Shown here: piece after piece, positions 50,301-61,600 of the stretch
Position numbering within the stretch: position 1 is the first letter of the stretch
Layout: every line of letters starts with the position of its first letter
NCBI GenBank assembly: GCA_947561715.1
Contig: OX387197.1
Location: forward strand, 9,669,001-9,733,000
DNA length: 64,000 bases
Direction: 5' to 3'
From: Ascidia mentula
Taxonomy: Eukaryota > Chordata > Ascidiacea > Phlebobranchia > Ascidiidae
Made by a program: the position numbers and the translations under genes
The notes under the pieces: generated by a model
The model's input: only the letters and a program-made list of their open reading frames with translations
The model's database searches: none
Told to the model about the DNA's origin: nothing

Positions 50301-52639
50301 CGACAGTTTGCTCACACTGGCCCAACTGGTTTGAAGCGCCGCTTCCACGAATGGGAAGATCGGCATTCACGTTTTCTAGACCTTCCCCATAATCTTGTCA
50401 GTTGCGATGGCGGACCTGGTTTAAAAGGATTACAAATCCATTCATCCTAATTTATGACAGAAATGGTATCTGAAGATTGTTTTTGCAGTTTAAACCCACG
50501 AACCTTAACAAAGTTTAGCTCAACTCGTCAAATCTAATAAACGTGTTGAACGTTGCGAGCTTCGAATGGATGAGGAAATGGCATAATGATGACAAGACCT
50601 ATTGTGTAACACGACAACTACATCACGCCACCAAAGCGCTGGCCACCCCAACGTACGCGCGATTCACAGTCTGTGACGCGCGGAATGCGCACGATTTCCG
50701 CCAAGCGGCCTAACACGAGAAACGAAGCAAAGCGGGCGTTGAAATAATGTACACAACCCCGAACTCGCCATCCGCTTTTGCGAAGATTTAATGAAAGTCG
50801 CGGACCACTCCAAATTGCAGTGTTTATTTCAGCCGTTTCCCGTTGCCGCCGCGTGGGAAATTAGATTTGACTCCACTTTTTCGTTTGCCGCATCACCGTG
50901 AGTTCCCCCTATTCGCTTTACCACCACACATGAGACAATTTCACAATTCCAAGTCTAATTGTCAAATGAAACCCGATAAACTGTGGAGCGCTGCTGCAAC
51001 CGTGGGACAAACCAAAAAGTATTACGTCACGATTTTTTGGAACTACTATTAGTCACGTGAACGATACGCCCCAACCAATCCCCCAAGAGGTCATAAACAT
51101 TTCGTCATCAGTCAGCAGTACGTACAGCTGACATTTCAACGTGACTTTCCGTGAAAGTCAATTTAGATTTGTTCAATACAATTGCAAGAACACACGACAG
51201 CAAAACCACCACGCCACTTTGATGGACTTCTTCAAAATGGCGGTTTGGCAAATTTACATTTAACTCCTGTGACATCAACGAAACGCTTCATAATGCCCGA
51301 ATGTCTGTTTTACTTGCATAAACGAACACAATCACAATCTATACTGCAAGCACCCATTTGACCTGTGTGAGCATCAACCTTTTTCTACCACGCACGCCCG
51401 ATGCCTTATTATTCGTCGGCCAATCGTGTCACCTTATTTGCATGCAGTACAACGTATTTGACTATTTTGGTGTCATTACCAAAGTGGCGTGACTGTTACG
51501 CCACCCTTACTTACTTGCTGGACACGCGAGAGTGCAAATTTAGCGTCGCACCAACTTGGTCTACTCAACAGATCGAGGTCGTTGCGAATCCGTTCTCGTA
51601 ACTGCTGAGAGTTGGACGATTGCTGAGCGCCGTTAGGCACAGGTGAGTTATTGCTTCGCCTTTGCTGAGATATTCTGTCCAGCTCTTCCTGACTATTGGT
51701 TCGGGACGTGGCCGAAATTTCGGGGACCACCCTCCTTTCGGCTTCGGGCTGTGGAGGGGATACCGAAGCTACGTGGTCTGTGCGACTCACGTTGACGGAG
51801 TCAGCTTGCGTGGCTGCAAAACGGACCCTCGAGGTATTTGTGGCCGTGGAGGCGCGAATCCACGGGTCCTCAACAACTTCCTTGCCTGGTGAAGAAGAAT
51901 CGCCCGGAACATCGCGCTCTGTCAAAGGCTCGTCTTGTAGGCCAGGTAAGATTTCATGCCTTGACGACCTGTCCGAGCTGGCGGCGCTCGTTGCATCTTC
52001 TTCTGCTTTAGTTTCGTCTTTGGTCATGCTCGCAGAACGCTCCGAACGACTTGAATCCAAAGACGAACCCGATCGGGACTTTCGTCTGCTTAATGTCTTC
52101 CTGTTGGTTAAACTATTTTGCTGGTTCGTGGTCAGAGATTTTTGCACCTTGTTTCCAGATAGTTCAGTTAGCTTGGAGGAAGAACTACGGTTGTCAGCGT
52201 TCCACTGTGACGACTCGCTTGAACTGTTCAGCAGCCTCCAATCGGAATCGCAAGACGATGAAAAACTGGCCAAATAAAGCTGATCCCTATCCTTGCCTCG
52301 TGTAAGCACTGGCGACGAAGAGGGCTTGACTGGACGCGCACGGATTGTACCGTCGGATAAATACGCGTCGCTGGCAGTGTTTGCATCACGATTTTCCAAC
52401 GATTTGGTATCCTCCGATTGATTGGCGATTTGCCCTGAAATGCCATCCGCGTGCAATGTATTTACGTCATCATTTCTAATTGTTGCTGATTGGTTTGGGG
52501 TACGTGGCGTGATGGTAATCACGTGGCTTGTCTGTTCGCCCACCACGAGCGTAGTACCGCCGGCCTTTCCATCAGGCGGGGAGTTGCCCGAAACGTTGAC
52601 ATCAGCGTTGCGAGCACGTGCTTGATTTCCATCCATCAT
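32353..52639 (-). CDS. PTCH1: Patched, Hedgehog receptor
   Basis: Twenty-eight exons: 52639-51515, 48376-48184, 43875-43695, 43624-43555, 43477-43377, 43166-43052, 42919-42827, 42661-42540, 41832-41685, 41580-41440, 41072-40917, 40838-40740, 40528-40403, 38444-38326, 38234-38093, 37982-37740, 37594-37322, 36992-36818, 36731-36597, 36526-36345, 36053-35831, 35604-35372, 34700-34537, 34463-34347, 34049-33792, 33556-33187, 32940-32755, 32553-32353. All phases agree; 1896 residues. [11 protein letters not shown] (from 360) is the Patched N-terminal motif. Loop 1 keeps [14 protein letters not shown]. The sterol-sensing domain holds GLGVDD (823-828), and the second half repeats it as GLGVEFTVH (about 1500-1508). 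A PPQY motif lies in the middle loop. The last exons give a hydrophilic tail. The N terminus is about 360 residues, Ser/Asp-rich, unusually long; the start at 52639 is the first ATG in that frame and an upstream exon is possible. Patched exports sterol and represses Smoothened until Hedgehog binds. Confidence 0.93.
37845..37856 (-). other. PY motif (PPQY) in the Patched middle loop
   Basis: Residues about 1020-1023. In vertebrate PTCH1 a PPxY motif in the same cytoplasmic loop binds HECT E3 ligases of the Smurf/Itch type. The position between the two SSD-like halves is the same here. Confidence 0.6.
38445..40402 (-). other. Patched intron 13
   Basis: A 1.96-kb intron. It holds a perfect tandem 19-bp duplication at 39297-39334 and a GC-rich segment at 40080-40350 that shows no Patched homology. 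Confidence 0.6.
39297..39334. repeat. Tandem duplication, 2 x 19 bp
   Basis: GCATAAGCGCCTAAAGCGA occurs twice without a gap or mismatch in Patched intron 13. Confidence 0.85.
43876..48183 (-). other. Patched intron 2
   Basis: A 4.3-kb intron without recognisable coding sequence on either strand. It carries an exact Gli 9-mer at 46767-46775. Confidence 0.65.
46767..46775 (+). promoter_or_regulatory. Candidate Gli binding site, intron 2 of Patched
   Basis: GACCACCCA, the exact consensus of Gli/Ci zinc-finger factors. Patched is a direct Gli target in flies and vertebrates. Function here is inferred from sequence and position only. Confidence 0.4.
48377..51514 (-). other. Patched intron 1
   Basis: A 3.1-kb intron with no supported exon. 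It carries an exact Gli 9-mer (reverse orientation) at 49522-49530. Confidence 0.65.
49522..49530 (-). promoter_or_regulatory. Candidate Gli binding site, intron 1 of Patched
   Basis: TGGGTGGTC on the plus strand, i.e. GACCACCCA on the minus strand, an exact Gli consensus in the first intron of a known Hedgehog target gene. Confidence 0.42.
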
Positions 52640-55600
52640 ATCGCGCGGAGTTATGCCATGTTTGGAGCAGAGCAGCACGTGGTTCAGAAAAATAGTACTC
52701 GGAAGATGTCGTTTTCATTATAAGACAACAGACACTTGACAGACTAACGCATATGCTCTGTTTAAAACGACTGAAACTAAAGGATTGGAAGAAAAGGTAA
52801 AACACTGCACAACCCTAGCAGTCACAGATGATCGAAGGTTGTAGGCGGGCGCCTCAACAACTCATTTCTACTCAGTTATTAAGGGCTTAAATAGATTGCC
52901 GCAGTCGCAATGGGGCAATGAATTACTGGTCGGGAGTGGCAGAAACCCTTAATTTGACCTAAGCCTTTTTGCTGTAAACGTTCATTCAAGGTCTACCCTG
53001 CGTCTCGCGTACTGGAGCTGACATGGACAGCATTAAAAACACGGAGTGGGTTTACGGGTGGTTAAATGCATGCGAAGCGATCACCGTATTGTGTGACAGT
53101 GCGCCGCGAGCTATAGCACATTTGGTAAGGCAGACCTTGTCGAGACAAAATTGACGTGCGGTGCGACTGTAATAAGTCTGCTACATTTGTTTGGCTGACT
53201 TAGCAGTCTGATGTAACTGGTGCACTTGATCCTATAGCATAAAGACACAATGGTGTCACAACCCAGGTTGCCCCCACTTATGTAACGATTACCATTGGGA
53301 ACTGCCGATTAGCCATATCCCATACAAACAACCATGTCACTTCAGGTAAACTCACAATAGGATCACACCTTTCACAATACAAGGGCACCTGTTCTGTCTT
53401 GGTTTACGTGAGATTATCCCTAACTCCTTTCACTGGCCTCAGCTGACTACAATCCCTCCACTAAACAAAAACATCAAAGCGAACGATTTAATCCGCGCAA
53501 AACAGGAGTAAACTTTTTGGGTGCATGAGGTCAGTGACCACAGCTTAACTTTTCTCTACCCCCCCTATAATCCGCCACGATGTGCTCGCGCTCTCGATTT
53601 AAGTGACTAGCTGACTGAGTGACTTGGCCAGATAGTACAGCCACCAGCACTGTCGGCCTGGTCTTCTTCAAGCGAAGTCTCATGAATAGATCCAACCGAG
53701 CGAAGTAAGCCACCGTGCGAGCTGCCTTGTTTTCATTTTTTCCCTCGCGCAAAAACTTCACGATCTCGTAAGCGATAGCGCGCCGACGGACGGGAAAAAA
53801 ACGCGAATGACCTGGCGCGTTTATCGCAACTACAACCTCGCGGCTTCGAAGACGCAGAAAAGAGGCGGGTCCTTAGGGACAATCGGCAACAAGACACGGT
53901 TTTATCTTATGCGATAAAACGCGCATAATTTTTATCCACGCTCGTCAAACTTTTGGTCGTATTTGTTTTCCAACACTAAACATATTCTATCTGATTTCCT
54001 GCTCGTGTGCAAGTGCTTTAAACATAATAGTGCTTTCTTTTGTTACCGTTTTAGCAACACAAATAAAATTACGTCAACCTTATAAAAGACTCAATTCTCA
54101 AAATAGTTCAACCAACTGCCATGCTGAGAAGCCAAAGCCTTGTCTACACTGGGTGGCGCGCGCACGCCGCGTTATGTGCGATCCTACACTTCTTCCGCTC
54201 ATAACCCAATGATTTGACTGCGAAGGCATGTTACGAATTACCGCAACATTTCGAACTGACGATTTCGTTGCGAATTTGCACTTGACGCAAAACACGTCAC
54301 CGACACTGCGGGGAAATTTACGCGACGATTGTGATCGGGCAAGCCGTGAAGATCGAATGATTCCTCCGACACGGACGGGAGAGCACGATCGAATTACTGT
54401 CGCGCGGAAATTGCTTCTATTTCTTCGTTGCGCCTCTTGCGCTCTATCTCCCGACTCTGGGCGATGGACCACACAGGGCGACAGACGCCGCCTTCTTCTG
54501 CGGCCCCAGTGGAGCGCGACGCCGCGAATGGACCTGTTGCGATTTTGTGGGCCAGTGAATACGGCCTGTTTTAACTGCTAAGTTTATGCGCTCGCAGTTG
54601 TTACGTTGTTAATGTCAACCCACGTACCCAACTTTGTTGTGTTATTGGTTGCCCGACGATATTGAGTAAGAAGTCCTACTGCTCCGGGGGTTTGTATGTC
54701 CGCAAAGGACTGTAAACGTCTACTCCATCAAACATGATATACTGCGGACGACAAACTCACACTGCACGCAACTCATTATCCTACAAGGTAATTAATCCAT
54801 ATTTCCCATCCAAAATACTTGATTTTCATGATGCAATTATAGAGGCAATATTTTTGATTACAAGTTCAACAATGTGTGAAACGATCACTAAGTTAAATTT
54901 TCGTTGTTCAAATAAATAGTTATTGGTTGATTAAATCTGCATAACTTGGTTGTCAAAATTTAATAGCACTGCACTCCAGCATTTAGGAATTTCACATCCA
55001 GTATTACGAAACTTCCAGCTATTTGGCAGAGCTCAAGTCTTTGAAGCGGGTTCGTGAGCAGCCAAACATTTGCATGTTTTTCTGTATTCAGGTCAGGTGG
55101 CCTTTTCTCCGAAAACAAACCTTTGTTACAACGGACTAGTTGTTATGACAACGCAAAAAGAGTTTATCGTGACCCCTCGCGAGGAGTCAAATGTCAAATA
55201 TGTGAACACGTCACGAGGAGCGCATCGCACATTTTTACGACTTAAGACCGGTGCTTTTCGATGACTAAATTTCCGGATACGAAATCCAGTGTCACCTTTT
55301 TTCGTAAACAGAACGAGATGAAAACCCATCTTTTGTCGCACAGCGGATGTCTGCGACATCGTCACCGCCGCCTGTAACTTTTTCAACCGCTTTATTTTCA
55401 CGCGGTCTGTCTCGCGATTTATATTGCGACTGGGGGACAGGTCACTGTGATATACTTTTGGATTTACTGCAGGCATTTCGCTGCCTTCGTGGTCCAAAAT
55501 CCCTATTCAAAATCCGATAAACATTACCTTTCGCCTGTCACGAAGTTGCCGCCCCAATACCATGACGTAATTAAGCGATAAAAAGGAACGTCGCAAAGTG

Positions 55601-58600
55601 ACATTTGACATTGTCGTTTGCCGTCAACACAGAGTTACGTAATTGCGAACTTTCATAACCGCTCTACTGGGTGGTCCGTGCACGCAACTTCTAACGGACT
55701 GTGAGAGTTGACTCGGGCGCTCCCATGCGTATTTTTACACCAGCGTTCACAGAAAATTCTTTTTTACCCAAACCCATCTTACTTCATATTGATGTTAAAT
55801 TACGTTTCCTGATCCATACATTTAGCGTTAACCCATCCATGGGCACAAACTACGTTTATAACGACTCAAACTATGCGGTTTGTGGTTTACAAAAGGAAAA
55901 ACTCGTAAACCACCAGTTTCAGCATTCCAAGTAAATACCAGCGCAAGTGGTTTTCGTAGCTGCTGTCCAAGTCGTGAAAACATGTAATTTTTAATAAAAC
56001 CTGTAGATGCGTCATAAATTATCACATATAGCTTTGCACATCTGGCTTTATATTAATTTAGCTTTTCATGTAATTAGGTAGCTTCCTTAAAACCAAACTG
56101 TACATATAATTTCGTGAACACATTTAAACGCGAACACGTTCTCGCGACATGCTATCTTCAGCTACGTTCCGGTGTATGGGCTTCACACGACGACGATTTC
56201 GAAGACACGCGTTCTTAAACAACAAACTTCACGGAATCACAAACGCAAGTCATGTAAATGTGTTCTCCTGGACTTACCCTCGGTTCATTCGCGGTTGCTA
56301 CGTGATGATCCACTCGTTACAACTAATCTCACACCGAGCCAAACCTATTCCGAGAATTTTGCAATTAATCAACTCCGAAACAAACGTTCCATGGAGTGTC
56401 TTAATGTATTTACACATGTTTGCAGACTCCGAGAGCCGCGACGGAAATATCAGTCTGTCTGTGTTTGACAGAATTATCCATCAATCATATTTGAGATTCG
56501 TGGCGTTTTCCAAAAAGTTATATATCCGGAACGTTACTGGGAAAAAACTCTGGCTTGGATGCAAACCTAAATTTTGACATTAACAGCACTATTTGACCAC
56601 CGACGTATTGTATTCCCATGTCGGCTCGGATTTCAGTTTTAATCAAGTCACCAATGCCAACTGGATTTACATGCTGAATGTATAAGTTTCGAAAACTACA
56701 TTCAAAACCTGACTGCATAGAAAGCTGGAGATTTAAAAAAGTGTTCTAAAATGGTGTGAGGCGATATTCGCCATGATTTAGAAGTCTCTTTTCCTCTGGT
56801 TGTGTCTTATCATTTTCTGCACCTGCACTCATTAACTAAAGACCTTTTCAAAACAAATAACCAGCGGGTAGGTTGTTACTTGACTCCAACTCGAGGCATT
56901 ATTTTTGAGTTGCCCCGGTGAAAAAATAGTTGCGCTGATGTTGTTTGGATTGTTGTCGGTAAATAAACAAACAAATCGATAATTGAAAATATAAAATCAT
57001 ATTCGTATTTAACATTCCCTGCCTGAAACCATTTTCCAATACCATTTGTCACAAGTTTTAATACAAATGATATTAAATCAGGAAACTTTGCGGAACCTTT
57101 TTGTTCAAAATTCGGTGCTTTAGATTGTGCACAGAAAGCACAAAAAAGACAAACATCAACTAAAATAATATTTTCCACGTAAATACTCGATACTGAGAAT
57201 ATGCTATTCACATTTTTATCAAATGTTGGTGTTGTTCTGACTTAAACTCAAAACACGCGCTTTCACACGCAACAAGTATTACTTTTTCAATATCCCGTGA
57301 TCACGTTTCCGCATTCAACAAACAAGAACCAATCCGACAACGACCGATTTTCAAATGAACAGACCTATTCCAATTCAATTATGCCTTTTTGGGTTGAGTT
57401 CCTTTGGATTAAAACCGGAAAACAACAAAAGCAACTGGCAGACGTAATCTGTGCACTTCCTGGGAAGTTGCTGAAGGGATATTGTTAATACAAGCACCTG
57501 CCGGTGGTCTTACTTTTCGTCAACATAATTACTGAACAGAATTAACTGATTTAGAGAAACACTGACGCCGCCCTGACTTTTCCGTGCAAAACCGAAATCC
57601 TCTTTGTTGGCGTAATAATCCAACCAAAATGCAAGGCGCGGTCGCCTGCGTTTAAAATAACTGCTTCGGTGGCTGAAATGTCTGTTGGGAATGATAAATA
57701 ATGCCCGCGTGAAACGGGACCAAAGAGACTCACCTGAGAAGGAGGGCTAATCCCGGCTGAACCATGCATCACGCTCGTACGTGAAGAAGAGACCGACATC
57801 TCGTAGTTTATCGTCTTCATCGTTTACGGCCAACCATCCATCTTCCCGGTGTATTACCCACTGACGATTTAGGTGGCCGCCCAGTATGCGGTGGACGTTG
57901 TATTCCTTCCGATCTGTAAGTCCGCAGGCGCCAGCCGCGGCCTCCGTCTGATCCGCGATTCCAGGCTGTGCCTTGAAAGACTGTTACGAAATCTTCGGCC
58001 CGACGCTGCGACACAAGAAATAGATCCCACTTCAGAAAGCAGCGGATTTAAAGCAGGCTCTTCCGCTAAACTTTTTTCGGGAAAAGAACCCGGAAAATCT
58101 TTCAATAAAAATTATAATTAGGGTGTAAATATTTAACTTTTCTCATGTCTGGAACGCTACACAATCACAATAACATCCAAGGTTAGAAGCTAAATTGCTT
58201 TAAATTTATACTTTTGTAACAGCAAGGGCTTGAATTAATACTGCTGGCAAACGAAAACTGCCTATCTTGGCGCCCAGTCTATACTATTGGTTTAGCCGCA
58301 GTGCGTATCGGTCTCAGCTACCTCCAAGCGGGAAAGTATGCGAAGACAAACACATCTCCCATTACTCCATCATTGATCAAGATTAACCACGATCACCAGT
58401 GAGTCGCTTCTACCACTTGCACTGCTCCGACACGCCCTTTCATCGTCCGCATTTTCGGCAACACGGAACACAACAAACTGATAACTGTCAGCTAGCTTGC
58501 CACGTGCTGTCTAAGCACAGTCTTTTAGGCTGGCCTTAAACTTAACTTTTCCGAAATGAACGGGCCGCCGCAAACAGCGGGTGTGCGGCTAATCCGCGCA

Positions 58601-61600
58601 CTCTGAATAAATCTTGTCTCCTGCGCAAACCTCTCAAAAAGCAGCTCTTCCTATGGTAGACTGGAGACAGAGTCTGCGCCTCTGAACCCCGCGAACTATA
58701 ACTGATCAACTTCATCGCGAGGTGAACGTATGCCGGTATTAAACCGGGAGATGGGCACTTAAGACCGATCCTTAGGTAAAAGTGTTTGAAAATAGAGGCG
58801 ACAAGCAAAAAACCTCGCCGAATGATCGGCTGGCTAGAGAACAATAGGACCTCGCGGCGGCGGGGTTACGGGGGGCGCAAAGCCGGGCAGAATATGTGTG
58901 ACGGTGTTTATACAGAACTCGCCCACCAAACGACACGTTCGGGTACATAATGGCAGGATAGCAGGGGTGGGCGACAGGAAAATGTCGGAGCACCTAATGC
59001 ACAGGCTCGTCGCGCTTGGGCGCCAAGGAATACCATGCTGCCGACTCGCCTGAAGGGTGGCATGCACGCGAGATAAGTTATAGCCAGACGGCTTTGTCGA
59101 GGTGGCGATGCGAAATATATCAACAACCACTTGTTGAAGACCGGGAACACAGCCTACCTCATTTGCCTGCTACGTTTTGCCATTAACGGGTGGGCCCTTG
59201 GTGTATTTACATGACCTGTTCGGGCGCGATGAGGTTGACATTAAGGAGATTAGCCACGGAGTGAAATTCAACAGCTTTACATGGGAAGGTGACTCGGGCG
59301 AAATAACTCGCGGAGTTAGCTTAGCGTCGAGCAACGGCACAAGAAGCGCCAACAACGCCCGCACCTAGGTGGTCCAGCCGCTGGTTATTGTTCACGTCAC
59401 AATCGACAGATGAATCGTGCTTGCGCGCGAAGAACTCCGCGTGGCCCTTTGTCGTGACACAAAAAATTTGACGAATATGTTAAAGCGAAAGCCCCGAAGC
59501 CAAATACCATACTTTCAAAGAAGAATTTCAATACGCATGGATCAAATATTGAATTTGATAATAGTGTTATAAATCCATAATTAAATATATTTTCAATGCA
59601 CTGAAGTTTCAAGATGTAAAAAAATCGCCAGGCCATGCACCCACACTTTAAAACTTGCAGAATGTTGCATGCCTCCCCTGGCATATGTTTTTTCAAACTG
59701 CAAGTTTACAGCACTGCTATTACACAAGAAGACCAATTCTAGTCCAGTTAATTGACAACATACATAATTTAAAAACAGAACTAAGTGTTAGTGACGTATG
59801 CAAGTCGTCACAGTGGTCAATTGTGGGCATGATTGTTTTCACCGTACTAAAAGTAAGGGGGTTTGTCAGGTTATAATTTATTAAAACCGATTTTTTACAC
59901 GCAGCTGCTCTGAGCTGACAAACCGCGCGCCATAGTCAGCCTGACTGAATCGTAGTACATTCATTGCACAATTCCTCAAAATATAGATGTCTGAGATTGC
60001 GATACTAGATCCTTGAAGAGTCTTATAGCTCACTGCAAGTTGCACGTCTTGCTAATCCTGAGTCTACTCATCTAACAGAGGCAACAAAAACTGTGAAACA
60101 CCTGCGGACTACGGCCCTCCTACATTTATCAATAATATATCTAGCTTAAGGTAGGTCATAAGCCGAGGTTGTTTGAAATAAACCACAACAACACCAGCAG
60201 CGACGGTCACAGCGCGAAAGTACGCAGAAGTGATCTGATTACAGTGTGTAGCGACTGGCCGATGACTGCGCGCCATTGCTGGCCGTATCTGATGACAGGG
60301 TCATTGCCGCGGCAGCACTCTGTCGCGAGACGCCTGTATTTGTTGCCACCCACGGTGGCCATTAGCACGCGCATGGATTATACGGGCCCCCAATATTCAC
60401 GGCGGAGACCCCACACGTGGTGAGCCCGGATAGCCACACACATTCAGTGAAAGTCAATCTCTACATTGTCTTTTTGTCGCCAAGGGACGTCGGCGCGGTT
60501 TGTTTGGCATTGGCCCTCGCACAAATTGGGCTTCAACCCTGTTATTGGTAATCTTGTTTGCACACGAAAAGTGTCGATTTATAGCATAGCCATAATAAGC
60601 GAACATAAACACTTTTTATCGTTTTGGCAAACCGCGAAGAGGTGTGTTGGCTGACATAGCGCGTGGGAAAAAGTAAGGGTGTCCTGAACGTTGAAAACGC
60701 ACCCAAACAGCGTTAAAACAGCGAGACGATGTTTTGGAAAAGTTCGCGGACTCCCCAACCCCTAAGTTCACTTCAGCGTGGCAGAGACTGTTCAACAGCA
60801 GACATGACAATGACTTTGCGTGAAATAAATCTTCAATTGTGGACGTGCATGTTGCTTCTGTCAACGCTTACACTAAACATTGGACGACATTTAACAAACG
60901 GACTCTTATTTGAATGCAATAAATAATATTGTCATATTTGAACACATGTGTTGAAGGATTAAATACATACAAAACTTTTTGAAGGGAACTTTGCATGAAA
61001 ATTTGAATAAAAGCACACCGAAATTTGCTTCTAATAATAGCGCGATGGCACTTTAAACTCATACTCTTCTATGCATCAGGCGCAGCGCGATGGTGTCGCG
61101 AGAAGGGAGGGTTGTTATGAAAGCTGACACCCGATTGCTCGTCGGAGGGCCCGTCTCGTACTCTCGCGTGGCGTGACGTTGCACCCGTCATCTTAGGTTG
61201 TCGGGTGGCCCTGAGCGGCGCGGCTTAACGAGCAACACACATCGAACTTCACTGCGTGGACAGGTCTTGGTTTCCTGTCCCGACACAGGGGCCTGGGGAA
61301 TGGGGACCGGGGGGCTTTCGGCAGGGTGCTTGTTGACGGTTCCGCCACTCTGCCGTGAAAGTGAAACATCGACTCCGGGTGGGTGAAAGGTATTAATGCC
61401 GCTTTGGGTCTGAATCGATGTTCCCAACCTTTGAGTCGGGGGCTTACTGGTGTTTGGGATATGATTTGTAACACGCCGTTGTATTTAGTCGTTTATGTTC
61501 GCATCATGGTGTTCAAATTTTCAAGGATTGGCTATGGTCACATTATTCGGTTTAACTACGTAAACGGAATAAATATTCCTTTTCTGTATCGACGTGTTAA

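Noticed and set aside
51696-52277. A 193-codon open frame on the plus strand
   Set aside because: It is the antisense of Patched exon 1, whose biased Ser-rich composition keeps the reverse frame open; no family motif.
54228-54581. Plus-strand 117-codon frame upstream of Patched
   Set aside because: No domain, no coherent splice sites and an equally long antisense frame; probably chance in a CpG-rich patch.
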